From Alloyangia pacifica (GTDB lineage Bacteria > Pseudomonadota > Alphaproteobacteria > Rhodobacterales > Rhodobacteraceae), in NCBI RefSeq assembly GCF_900116195.1, contig NZ_FOZW01000001.1:62001-126000 (forward strand): 64,000 nt of DNA. Direction: 5' to 3'. The notes beneath the pieces were generated by a model, which was given only the letters and a program-made list of their open reading frames with translations, ran no database searches and was not told where the DNA came from. The position numbers were made by a program, and so were the translations under genes. Shown here piece after piece: positions 1 to 8,147 of the stretch (position 1 is the first letter of the stretch; every line of letters begins with the position of its first letter).

Positions 1-2
1 CG

Positions 3-26
3 AAGGCCGCGCTCGAAGGCGCGTGA
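3..26 (+). CDS. possible 3' end of an upstream gene
   Basis: The first bases can be read as a short in-frame tail, K-A-A-L-E-G-A followed by TGA at 24-26, with codon choice like the neighbouring genes. A strong GC hairpin follows at 56-85, as expected after a gene end. Only seven codons are visible, so the frame and identity are a guess. Confidence 0.25.
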   Translation, partial: KAALEGA

Positions 27-55
27 GACGCGCGACCTTCGGTCGAGAGGTTTGG

Positions 56-85
56 CGAGGGGCGGGGGGAAACCTCCGCCCCTCG
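56..85 (+). terminator. stem-loop, probable terminator of the gene left of the window
   Basis: A 10-bp perfect stem (CGAGGGGCGG at 56-65, CCGCCCCTCG at 76-85) with a 10-nt loop. There is no clean T-run behind it (TGTGT), so it may act as a 3' mRNA-stabilising hairpin rather than a classical terminator. Confidence 0.45.
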
Positions 86-208
86 TGTGTCATGCGCGGG
101 CTTTCGTCGGCGGCGTGTCCCGGCTCTTGCATCGCCGGGCTTGCATTGCGAAGCTCGGTAAAAGCCGGGCACAGATCCGGAGAGCAGTTTCAGAAAACGG
201 ACCCAGCC

Positions 209-802
209 ATGAACATCACCGGGAAACTCATCGGGACACTCACCGGCACCTTCGGCGGGGCGGCGCTTGTCCTGAGCGCGGTGCCCGCGCTTGCGGACGG
301 CACCTTCGTGCAGATCGAGCAGGCGAAGAGCACCTCCGGTGCGGTGCTGGCGGTGAACCGGGACCGGCTGACCTATGGCGGCGTCGTCAGCCACTGGGAC
401 GGGGGCGCTTCGGTCGTCGGCAGCGCGCTTTACGGGTTCGACACGCCTTTCGGCGCCAGCTTCAAGGTTGGCCCGGCATTCGGCGGGGTCTTCAAGGATG
501 GTGAGGAAGACGATTACGAGCTGGGCCTGCGGGCCTCGCTCGATCGCTGGATGCCGACTTCCTGGGGCTCGTTCTACTATCTTGCCGAGGTCAACAGCAT
601 CGACAACAGCTGGTTCCTGCTGGCGTCCACCGGTTGGGGCAACTCGGGCTTCGGCACCGAGCTCTCGACCGGCGGAAGCGACAGCTACAGCGACACCACT
701 CTGGCGGTGAACAAGCGTTACGACGGGCCGGTAAGCCTGCGTGCCGGCTATCGCTTCGAGTCCGAGGAGTTCTTCATCGGCTTCTCGATCAACACCTTCT
801 GA
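209..802 (+). CDS. outer-membrane beta-barrel-like secreted protein
   Basis: A 197-residue protein that I do not recognise at family level. The first 30 residues form a Sec signal peptide ending in PALA before DG, so I start at the ATG at 209 and not further upstream, where the open frame has no signal. The mature part is rich in Gly, Ser, Tyr and Phe in alternating polar/hydrophobic stretches and ends in ...SINTF with a terminal Phe, the usual C-terminal signature of an outer-membrane barrel. It is transcribed toward the glucan synthesis operon and stops 24 nt from the end of bgsA. An export or anchoring role for the glucan is possible but is only inferred from position. It could also be a YjbH- or porin-like envelope protein. 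Confidence 0.6.
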   Translation: MNITGKLIGTLTGTFGGAALVLSAVPALADGTFVQIEQAKSTSGAVLAVNRDRLTYGGVVSHWDGGASVVGSALYGFDTPFGASFKVGPAFGGVFKDGEEDDYELGLRASLDRWMPTSWGSFYYLAEVNSIDNSWFLLASTGWGNSGFGTELSTGGSDSYSDTTLAVNKRYDGPVSLRAGYRFESEEFFIGFSINTF

Positions 803-826
803 GCCGCGTCGCGCGATGCCGGGCGC

Positions 827-2806
827 TCAGCCCGGCAGGCCGAAGCTGATACGCCGGGCGATGTCGGCGATCACCGCCGATGTGCGCGTGGAGACAACGC
901 CGGGGGCATCGCCCTCGGCGTAGAAGCGCACGAAGAGCGCCTCGCGCTGCGCGTCGGTCGGCACCAGCTGCAGGCGCGCGCCGTCGGTGGTCGGGGCGAT
1001 GACATAGGCCTCGATATCGCCGACGTCGGGCAGGTGTAGGATGCCCTGGGTCTGCTGCGGGTAGCGGTTGCCGCGCAGTCGCGCAGTGTCGAGCGTCAGC
1101 GAAGACAGCCAGAGTTCGTCGGTCTTGCCGTCCGCGCTGAAGGTGATCCGCTCGGGCTTGTCGGCCATATGCGATTCCGAGCGGGGCAGCTCGACGCAGG
1201 TGAAGCAGGTCACCGAGAGCACCATCATGTTGTAGAGCGTCCAGAACAAGATCACCCACTTGCCGTCGCCGGCATCATTCATCGCGAAGTTGTCGTTGAA
1301 GATGCCGATGCAAAGTCCGACCACGCTGAGGATGAGCGCCGTCGCGAAGGGGGCCATCAGCCGCCATTGCACCACCACCCGCGAGCGGTCGCCGCCCTTG
1401 GCGGTGACCGAGAACTTGTGCCCCTTGGGGCGGAACAGCCCGGCGTAGGCGGCGCGGGTGATCGGGATCGCGCCGATCAGCTGGCTGACGTCGTGGAACA
1501 CCGGGATCATCAGGCCGCGCGACAGCAGGTTCATCACCATGGTGACCCAGACGTAATAGGGGCCGAAGTAGATCAGAACATCTGCGAGCCGCGCGTCGAC
1601 GACGGTGATCCCGAAGAACCAGTAGAGCAGCGGGAAGACGATCGCGGCGATGCGGAAGGGAAAACTGGTGGCCCAGAAGAACACCGAGTCGATCACGCTC
1701 CAGCGGTCGCGCAGGCGCAGGTTGGTCTTGCTGAACGGGCCCACGGAGGAGCGGGCGATCTGCATCAGCCCGAGGCACCAGCGCGCGCGCTGGGTGATGT
1801 ATTCCTTGAGCCCCTCGGGGGCGAGCCCCTCGGTCAGCGGCTCGTTGAGGTAGACCGTGCGCCAGCCGATGTTCTGCAGCGCGATGGTGAGCATGAAGTC
1901 CTCGGTGACGCTCTCGGTCGGGAAGCCGCCCAGCTCGCGCACCGCGTCCCAGCGGCAGATCGACGAGGTGCCGCAGCAGATCGCGATGCCCCAGGCATCG
2001 CGCGAGGCCTGCATGTGGTCGAAGAAGAAGCGCTGCTCGTCGGGGTAGGAGGCGCTGAGCCCGAGGTTGTGCTGGATCGGGTCGGCGTTGAAGAAGTGCT
2101 GCGGGGTCTGCACGAGGCCGACGCTGGGATCATGGAACAGCGCAAGACTGCGTGACAGGAACCCCCGGTGCGGCACGAAGTCGGCGTCGAGCACGGCAAA
2201 GAAGTCTGGCGGCTCGGCGTCCTCGGCCAACCGGTCGAGCGCGTGGTTGATGTTGCCCGCCTTCGAACCCTTGTTGTCGGGGCGCCGCATGTAGCGCACG
2301 TTCTGCTCGGCGCAGTAGTCGCGCAGCCAGTCGCGGCGGCTGTCGTCGAGAACGAGGATTTCCTTGTTCTTGTGACGCAGCGACTTGGCGCCGACGATGG
2401 TGCGCTCGAGGATGTCGCGGTCCTCGTTGTAGGTGGCGATCATCACCGCGACCTTCGGCTCCTTCTCGCCCCACCAATGCGCATGCTCCTCGACCTCGTC
2501 GCTGCGCTGTTTGAAGCGTGCCAGGAGGACGAAGGCGCTGAGCGAGCCGATCAGCGTCAGCAGCTCCAGCGCGTAGAGCATGTAGCTCAGCGCCGCGTCG
2601 ACGGTCAGGCCGAAAGGGGCGAGCGTCTCAGTGCCGCGCCACCAGGCGTAGCGCGCGGCAAAGATGAAGGCGGCGGCGAAGAGGATCGCGCGGTCGCGGG
2701 TGCGGGTCGGGTCGACAACGAAGGGCAGCACCAGCCCGATGCCAGCCACCAGCAGCAGGTAGGCGCCGCTCGAACCCAGCTCTCCGAGGTGGGGAAAGGG
2801 GGCCAC
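827..2806 (-). CDS. bgsA: BcsA-like processive beta-glucan synthase (probable mixed-linkage beta-glucan synthase)
   Basis: Inner-membrane family 2 glycosyltransferase of 659 residues. Two N-terminal membrane spans (about 14-31 and 75-96) precede a cytosolic catalytic domain with all hallmarks of processive synthases: DDS (154-156), DAD (207-209), TED (301-303) and QRARW (339-343). A second membrane block follows, with the gating-loop-like FSVTAKG (465-471). The C-terminal ~120 residues occupy the place of the PilZ domain of BcsA but show no RxxxR or DxSxxG motif. No bcsB, bcsC or bcsQ lies nearby; an HlyD-type gene does. This pairing matches the BgsB-BgsA mixed-linkage (1-3)(1-4)-beta-glucan synthase of Sinorhizobium meliloti better than cellulose synthase. 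The start is taken as the GTG at 2806, directly after the stop of bgsB; the longer frame would run 30 codons into that gene. Confidence 0.72.
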   Translation of the reverse strand: MAPFPHLGELGSSGAYLLLVAGIGLVLPFVVDPTRTRDRAILFAAAFIFAARYAWWRGTETLAPFGLTVDAALSYMLYALELLTLIGSLSAFVLLARFKQRSDEVEEHAHWWGEKEPKVAVMIATYNEDRDILERTIVGAKSLRHKNKEILVLDDSRRDWLRDYCAEQNVRYMRRPDNKGSKAGNINHALDRLAEDAEPPDFFAVLDADFVPHRGFLSRSLALFHDPSVGLVQTPQHFFNADPIQHNLGLSASYPDEQRFFFDHMQASRDAWGIAICCGTSSICRWDAVRELGGFPTESVTEDFMLTIALQNIGWRTVYLNEPLTEGLAPEGLKEYITQRARWCLGLMQIARSSVGPFSKTNLRLRDRWSVIDSVFFWATSFPFRIAAIVFPLLYWFFGITVVDARLADVLIYFGPYYVWVTMVMNLLSRGLMIPVFHDVSQLIGAIPITRAAYAGLFRPKGHKFSVTAKGGDRSRVVVQWRLMAPFATALILSVVGLCIGIFNDNFAMNDAGDGKWVILFWTLYNMMVLSVTCFTCVELPRSESHMADKPERITFSADGKTDELWLSSLTLDTARLRGNRYPQQTQGILHLPDVGDIEAYVIAPTTDGARLQLVPTDAQREALFVRFYAEGDAPGVVSTRTSAVIADIARRISFGLPG

Positions 2807-2807
2807 G

Positions 2808-3980
2808 TCAGTCGAACCAGCCGCGGAACAGATCCAGCGGGCGGCCGTCGAAGAAGGCGCGCCCGGTGCGGCCGACGGCGCAGCCGATCTCGGCATCGGC
2901 GTTCAGATCCGGCACCAGCAGTGTGACGTCGTAACGTTCCAGGTGCTTCTCGCTCGGCGCGATGGCGAGGTTGGCGTAGACCGTGCGCGCGCCGCTGCCG
3001 GCCAGCCGGCCGACGGTGGCCGGGTAGAGCTTGGACTGGCCGGTGAAACGGAAGCTGGCATCCTGGCCGACGCGCAGCGTGTTGAAGACCCGTTCGGTGA
3101 CCGACAGGGTGACGATGCTCTGGCCGCAATCGACCAGCCGCAGCACGGGGTCGCCGCGCTGCACATCGACCGTATCGGCCTGCAGAACCTCCCAGTAGAG
3201 CATCTCCCGCGACGGGGCGCGCAATTCCACGCGCGAGTTGAGGCCGATCGTCTGGCGTGCGCGGGCGATGCGGCGCTCGAGCGCCGCCCGGCGGGCGCTG
3301 GCCTCCGAACGTGCCGAGCCAAGCTGGGCGATCTCTGCATCGAGCTGGATGCGACGCTGCTCGGAGAAGGGAGCATCGTTGTAGCCGTCGCCGAGGAAGA
3401 CGCCGCTTTGCAGTGCATCGAGCGCGATTTGCAGCGTCTGCACCCTCTCGCGGGCATGCGACAGGGCGAGGTCGCGGGTGTTCGGCTCGCCGGGGCGGCG
3501 GCTTTGCTCAACCTGCACGGCATCCGCCAGGGCGGTCGCGGCGGTGTCGGCTTCGCCGCTTTCCAGCAGTTCGACCCGGACCTTCGCCTCGGCAAGTTCG
3601 GCCTCCAACTCCTCGCTGCGTGCGCTGGTGAAGGCGGCAGTGCGCTGCGCCAGCGCGTCCCGCGACTTGCTGAGCGCCGAGATTTCGCCCTGCAGGCGCG
3701 TGTTCTCTGCATCGACGCTGTCGAGCTCGAATTGGAGGTCATTGAGGCGGGTGGAGTCGGCACGCGGGTCGCTGATCGTCGCGAGCAGCTCGTCCTGCGC
3801 GAGCCGGCCGCCGAGCGCATGGCCCTGCAGCTCGATCTCGCCGGCTATCGGGCTGCGCAGGGTCACCACGGGAGCATTGACGACTGCATTGGCGCTGGCC
3901 GCGGTCATCTGTTCGCCGACGATCACCCAGAGCGTCAGGAGAATGGCGGCTATCCCGATGATAAGACGGGTGTATTTCAT
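2808..3980 (-). CDS. bgsB: HlyD-family membrane fusion protein of the glucan synthase
   Basis: A 390-residue protein with one N-terminal membrane anchor (about 5-22), then a lipoyl-like half-domain (VNAPVVTLRSPIAGEIE, about 35-51), a long Ala/Glu/Arg-rich coiled-coil region (about 70-245), the second half-domain and a beta-barrel segment (SVTERVFNTLRVGQDASF). This is the order seen in HlyD/EmrA-type periplasmic adaptors. It ends 1 nt before the GTG of the synthase, so the two are surely cotranscribed. In the mixed-linkage glucan system the equivalent protein is required for polymer production, probably to carry the chain through the periplasm. No outer-membrane TolC partner gene is nearby. 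Confidence 0.7.
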   Translation of the reverse strand: MKYTRLIIGIAAILLTLWVIVGEQMTAASANAVVNAPVVTLRSPIAGEIELQGHALGGRLAQDELLATISDPRADSTRLNDLQFELDSVDAENTRLQGEISALSKSRDALAQRTAAFTSARSEELEAELAEAKVRVELLESGEADTAATALADAVQVEQSRRPGEPNTRDLALSHARERVQTLQIALDALQSGVFLGDGYNDAPFSEQRRIQLDAEIAQLGSARSEASARRAALERRIARARQTIGLNSRVELRAPSREMLYWEVLQADTVDVQRGDPVLRLVDCGQSIVTLSVTERVFNTLRVGQDASFRFTGQSKLYPATVGRLAGSGARTVYANLAIAPSEKHLERYDVTLLVPDLNADAEIGCAVGRTGRAFFDGRPLDLFRGWFD

Positions 3981-4111
3981 ATCCTGCTCGCCTTTTTATG
4001 CCTGTTTCTCAGGGCATTACATCGCAGGCCCCCGCGAGGTGCAAGCCGATGGTCGGCACCGATTACGCAAGGGCGGTTCCGCAGGGTCTATCACGTGCCA
4101 TTGTGGCCAGA

Positions 4112-5149
4112 TCAGGGCCTTTCGCAGTACCCCTGTTCACGTTTTGCCAGACCGGCGAGAAGTTGCAGCGTGGCGGGATAGTAGCTCTGCGCGGAATCGC
4201 GGGCCTGCACGGCCGGGATGGTGTCACAGCGAGCCAGCGAGGCGATTGCCCGGTAGCCGGCGTAGTCCGATACGTCGCGGACACGGCCGGTGGCATCGGC
4301 GCTCACCACGACCTTGCCGGGTGCGCCGCTGCTGTCGAACTGGGCGAGCATCTTGGTCACCGCCGGATTCCGGCTGCGGCGGGACCACGCAAGATAGAGC
4401 GGCACCCGCAGGGCATCGTAGCTCGATCGCAGCGCGTGCTCCTGCGGCGGCGCGAAGCCCTCGGCGGTCACGTCGATCCAATCCGGGATGACCGGCTCAC
4501 GCGACAACTCGGCAAGGACCGTCTCGCCATGGTCGGCGGCACGGATCAGCCGTTCGTCCTCGGCGGCGATGCCCAGCTCGCGCAGCGCGCGCGGCATGAT
4601 GTAGGAGGGGTTGAACAGCACCCGTTCGGGCGTTGCGCGGGATTCCGCGCCGGGTTTGAGCAGAAGCTCCTCGGGCGCGCGCGGATCGGGCGCGAGGCAG
4701 AGATCGGCGATGTCCCGCGCGATGGCGATGGCCTTGTCCCGATAGTGCCACCAGCCGCTGTCGCGGGCGGCGCGCAACAGGGCCCAGGCGCGGAAGAGGT
4801 CGCCATCGGTGGCATTGTGCCAGTCTTCGATGTTGTCGCGGCGGCGCGGCACCCATTGCCAGGCCATGAGCGAGTCCTGCCGGATCGCCAGGTTGTGGTC
4901 GGTCCACTCCTCGATGTGACGGAAGGTCCGTTCGTCGCCATAGGCCTGCGCGAGAAGCAAGCCGTAGCCCTGGCCTTCGGAATGACTTGTGGCGTTCTGC
5001 AGATCGTCGACGACACGCCCGTCCGGCTGCACGAAGCGTGCGCGCCAGAAGCGCCAGCACTGCCCGCCGTCCAGCGTCGCGGCTTGGGCGGAAAGGGGCG
5101 TCGCGGCCATCGCGGCAACACCAGCGAGCATGTGGCGTCTTGTGAACAC
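4112..5149 (-). CDS. glycoside hydrolase family 8 endoglucanase (BcsZ-like)
   Basis: A 345-residue exported glycanase. The N-terminus (MFTRRHMLAG...LSAQA) is a signal peptide with a twin-arginine flavour. The catalytic acid motif SEGQGYG places Glu58, NATDGDL lies at 112-118, and SYDALRV carries Asp245, which lines up with the second catalytic Asp of BcsZ. It is the first gene of the GH8-bgsB-bgsA operon, with 131 nt before bgsB. In cellulose operons such an enzyme trims misfolded or stalled glucan in the periplasm; the same editing role on a mixed-linkage glucan is inferred here. The ATG at 5149 gives a complete signal peptide. Confidence 0.85.
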   Translation of the reverse strand: MFTRRHMLAGVAAMAATPLSAQAATLDGGQCWRFWRARFVQPDGRVVDDLQNATSHSEGQGYGLLLAQAYGDERTFRHIEEWTDHNLAIRQDSLMAWQWVPRRRDNIEDWHNATDGDLFRAWALLRAARDSGWWHYRDKAIAIARDIADLCLAPDPRAPEELLLKPGAESRATPERVLFNPSYIMPRALRELGIAAEDERLIRAADHGETVLAELSREPVIPDWIDVTAEGFAPPQEHALRSSYDALRVPLYLAWSRRSRNPAVTKMLAQFDSSGAPGKVVVSADATGRVRDVSDYAGYRAIASLARCDTIPAVQARDSAQSYYPATLQLLAGLAKREQGYCERP

Positions 5150-5522
5150 TCGATAATCGCCTTTCGTCTTATGTCGGCTCTCGGTTCGCGTTTGCAGGAT
5201 AATTACGTACCCCGGTGGACCTTTCCAAAGGTTACGCGAGCGTCATCTGAAATTTTCTACTCACGCGTGAGGCTAATCCGCAACGGCTGAACTGGCGCGA
5301 TTGGATCTCCTTTTGTTCGTACAAATATGATTTCAGAGCGCCTGATTGCTAGGCGTGCGGGCTCGAAGTGAGAGTTTTTTGCGCAGAATTCGACGATTTC
5401 CGCGTCCAAGATTTCAGCCGCCCGGTGACCGGCTGCACAAGCCCGGGAGGTCACGTCAAATTGTTTGAGGACCGGCTGAACGGAATGGCCGGCCGAACAA
5501 CAGGGAAAACTCGGAGGTTCCA
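5150..5522. other. divergent intergenic region, no gene seen
   Basis: About 370 bases between the glucan operon and the peptide transporter operon. The part from about 5160 to 5350 is visibly more AT-rich than its surroundings. A small dyad TTTGT-TCGT-ACAAA lies at 5312-5325. An 88-codon minus-strand frame here overlaps the ribosome binding site of the next gene and resembles nothing. The region probably holds the promoters of both operons. Confidence 0.5.
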
Positions 5523-7121
5523 ATGCTTCGTCTGAAAGCAGGCATCGCGGCGCTCGCCGTTGCTGCCACCATGGCCAGTGCGGCGATGGCGCAGGGCACG
5601 CTGCGTATCGGCATGACCGCGGCCGACATTCCCCTCACCACCGGTCAGACCGACCAGGGCGGCGAGGGCATGCGTTTCATGGGCTACACGGTTTACGATT
5701 CGCTGATTGAATGGGATCTGACCAGCGCCGACAAGCCGTCGGTCCTGATCCCGGGTCTGGCCACCGAATGGTCGGTAGACCCTGAAGACAACACCAAGTG
5801 GACCTTCAAGCTGCGCGAGGGTGTCACCTTCCATGACGGCGCGCCCTTCACCGCCGAGGACGTGGTCTGGAACCTCGACAAGATCCTCGACGAGAGCGCC
5901 GAGCAGTACGATCCGCGCCAGTCGGCGCAGGGCAAGTCGCGCATTCCGGCGGTGGCGTCCTATACCGCGGTGGATGACTACACGCTCGAGATTGTCACCA
6001 AGGAACCCGACGCCACGCTGCCCTACCAGATGACCTGGATCCTGATGTCGTCCAAGGCGAACTGGGAAGCCATGGACAAGGACTGGGAAAAGGTCGCGGG
6101 CAGCCCCTCGGGCACCGGCCCTTGGAAGCTGGAGACCTTCGTGCCGCGCGAGCGCGCCGAACTGGTGCCCTTCGATGCCTATTGGGACGAGACCCGGGTG
6201 CCGCAGCTCGACAAGATGGTGCTGATCCCGCTGCCCGAGCCCAACGCCCGTTCGGCGGCGCTGCTCTCCGGTCAGGTGGACTGGATCGAGGCCCCGGCGC
6301 CCGACACCATCCCGGCGATGGAAGGCAACGGCTTCGTCATCTCCTCGAACGCCTATCCGCATAACTGGACCTGGCACCTGTCGCGCCTCGAGGGCTCGCC
6401 CTGGAACGACATCCGCGTGCGCAAGGCGGCCAACCTCGCCATCGACCGCGAAGGCATGGCACCGCTGCTTGGCGGGCTGATGGTTCCGGCCAAGGGCTTC
6501 CTGCCGCCGAGCTCGCAATGGTTCGGTGAGCCCTCGTTCGACATCTCCTATGACCTCGACGCCGCCAAGGCGCTGATGGAAGAGGCCGGTTACGGCCCCG
6601 ATAACCACCTTGCGGTCAAGGCGCTGATCTCGCCGTCGGGTTCGGGCCAGATGCTGCCCCTGCCGATGAACGAATACGTCCAGCAGAGCCTTGCGGAGAT
6701 CTGGATTGACGTCGAGTTCTCGGTCGTCGAGTGGAACCAGATGATCAACCTGTGGCGCGCCGGCGCGGCCGACCCTTCGGTCGATGGCGCGATGTCGGTG
6801 AACTTCACCTACTTCCTGCAGGACCCGTTCACCGGCCTGATCCGTCACCTCGACTGCAACCTGATCGCGCCCAACGGCACCAACTGGGGCCACTATTGCG
6901 ACGACGAGATGCAGGCGCTGTTCTCGGAGATCAAGAACACCTTCGATCCCGAGGCGCAGGACGCGGTGATGCGCAAGACGCATGAGAAATACGTCGATGA
7001 CGCGCTGTTCCTCATGGTCACCCACGACGTCGCACCGCGCGCCATGGCGCCGAAGGTGAAGGGCTTCGTTCAGGCGCAGAACTGGTACCAGAACTTCTCG
7101 TCGATCACCATCGAAGAGTAA
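5523..7121 (+). CDS. peptide/nickel-type ABC transporter substrate-binding protein
   Basis: A periplasmic solute-binding protein of 532 residues, the usual length for the DppA/OppA class (SBP family 5). A Sec signal peptide ends at MASAAMA-QG. Family features follow: YDSLIEWD, the VTFHDGAPFTAEDVVWNLDK block and VRKAANLAIDREG. The ATG at 5523 has a GGAGG-type ribosome binding site 7 nt upstream. It heads an operon with two permeases and two ATPases. The ligand cannot be read from the sequence; the amidase and amino-acid-type enzymes downstream suggest a peptide, amide or N-substituted amino acid. Confidence 0.9.
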   Translation: MLRLKAGIAALAVAATMASAAMAQGTLRIGMTAADIPLTTGQTDQGGEGMRFMGYTVYDSLIEWDLTSADKPSVLIPGLATEWSVDPEDNTKWTFKLREGVTFHDGAPFTAEDVVWNLDKILDESAEQYDPRQSAQGKSRIPAVASYTAVDDYTLEIVTKEPDATLPYQMTWILMSSKANWEAMDKDWEKVAGSPSGTGPWKLETFVPRERAELVPFDAYWDETRVPQLDKMVLIPLPEPNARSAALLSGQVDWIEAPAPDTIPAMEGNGFVISSNAYPHNWTWHLSRLEGSPWNDIRVRKAANLAIDREGMAPLLGGLMVPAKGFLPPSSQWFGEPSFDISYDLDAAKALMEEAGYGPDNHLAVKALISPSGSGQMLPLPMNEYVQQSLAEIWIDVEFSVVEWNQMINLWRAGAADPSVDGAMSVNFTYFLQDPFTGLIRHLDCNLIAPNGTNWGHYCDDEMQALFSEIKNTFDPEAQDAVMRKTHEKYVDDALFLMVTHDVAPRAMAPKVKGFVQAQNWYQNFSSITIEE

Positions 7122-7138
7122 GCCCCGCAAGGGTTTCT

Positions 7139-7163
7139 CCCCGCCGCGCGCGTCGCGGCGGGG
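7139..7163 (+). other. intercistronic stem-loop after the binding protein gene
   Basis: A perfect 10-bp stem, CCCCGCCGCG (7139-7148) with CGCGGCGGGG (7154-7163), sits between the binding protein and permease genes and has no T-run. Such hairpins commonly protect the upstream mRNA so that the binding protein is made in excess over the membrane subunits; that role is inferred. Confidence 0.6.
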
Positions 7164-7190
7164 ATCACTTCAAGCCAGGGACCGCAACCC

Positions 7191-8144
7191 GTGCTCAGCT
7201 ACTTCTTCCGTCGCCTCATCCTCGTGCTGCCCGTGGCCTTCGGGGTGTCGGTCATCTGTTTCATGCTGGTGCAGATCGCCCCGGGCGATCCGCTCACCGC
7301 GATCATGCCCATCGACGCCACCGCCGAAGAGCAGGCCGCCATGCGCGCCGCCTATGGCCTCGACAAGCCGCTGCCCGTTCAATACGCGATCTGGGTCGGC
7401 AACCTGGTGCAGGGCGACATGGGCAAGTCCATCGCCACCGGTCGCCCGGTCGCGCAGGAAGTCTTCGGCGCGGTTCAGAACTCGCTGCTGCTGGCCGCGA
7501 GCGCCGCGGTCATCGCCTTTCCGATCGGCATCTTCCTCGGCTTCCTCGCTGGCTATTTCCGCGACACGCTTCTGGATCGCGCGGTCACCGCGCTGTCGAT
7601 CACCGGTGTGTCGGTGCCCAATTACTGGCTCGGCATCGTGCTGGTCATCATCTTTTCCGTGAACCTCGGCTGGCTGCCCTCGATGGGGGCGGGGCCGGGC
7701 GGCTCGCAGAGCTGGGCCTGGGACTGGCTGCACATCCGTCACCTGATTCTGCCCGCCGTGACTCTGGCCGTGGTGCCCATCGGCATCGTCGCGCGCACCG
7801 TGCGGGCGCTGGCCGGGGACATCCTCACGCAGGACTTCGTGCAGGCGCTCTATGCCAAGGGCATGAGCCGCGGCGACGTGCTGCGCCACGTGGCGCGCAA
7901 CGCCGCCGCCACCGCACTGTCGGTCATGGGTCTGCAGCTGGGCTACCTGCTCGGCGGCTCGATCCTGATCGAGACCGTGTTCAACTGGCCGGGCTCGGGT
8001 TTCCTGCTGTCCAACGCCATCTTCCAGCGCGACCTTCCGCTCTTGCAGGGCACGATCCTGATCCTCGCCCTGTTCTTCGTGGCGATGAACCTCATCGTCG
8101 ACGTGGCGCAGGCCGCGATCGATCCGCGCATCAAGAGGACCTGA
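7191..8144 (+). CDS. peptide-type ABC transporter permease (DppB-like)
   Basis: Inner-membrane permease of 317 residues with six predicted spans. The N-terminus (LSYFFRRLILVLPVAFGVSVICFMLVQIAPGDP) is the typical start of the DppB/OppB class, and the EAA-type cytoplasmic loop appears around YAKGMSRGDVLRHVARNA. It starts at GTG 7191. Only 3 nt separate it from the next permease, with which it forms the heterodimeric channel. Confidence 0.9.
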   Translation: MLSYFFRRLILVLPVAFGVSVICFMLVQIAPGDPLTAIMPIDATAEEQAAMRAAYGLDKPLPVQYAIWVGNLVQGDMGKSIATGRPVAQEVFGAVQNSLLLAASAAVIAFPIGIFLGFLAGYFRDTLLDRAVTALSITGVSVPNYWLGIVLVIIFSVNLGWLPSMGAGPGGSQSWAWDWLHIRHLILPAVTLAVVPIGIVARTVRALAGDILTQDFVQALYAKGMSRGDVLRHVARNAAATALSVMGLQLGYLLGGSILIETVFNWPGSGFLLSNAIFQRDLPLLQGTILILALFFVAMNLIVDVAQAAIDPRIKRT

Positions 8145-8147
8145 CCC

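Noticed and set aside
827..2806. Cellulose synthase BcsA as the call
   Set aside because: No bcsB/C/Q partners, no PilZ motif, and an HlyD-type adaptor as operon partner fit a BgsA-type synthase better. Cellulose remains possible.
5257..5523. 88-codon minus-strand frame in the divergent region
   Set aside because: It covers the ribosome binding site and start of the next gene, lacks its own site and shows no family features.
5451..7130. 559-codon open frame on the minus strand
   Set aside because: Exactly antisense to the peptide-binding protein gene; composition (Arg/His/Gly/Val-rich) is typical of the antisense of GC3-rich coding DNA.
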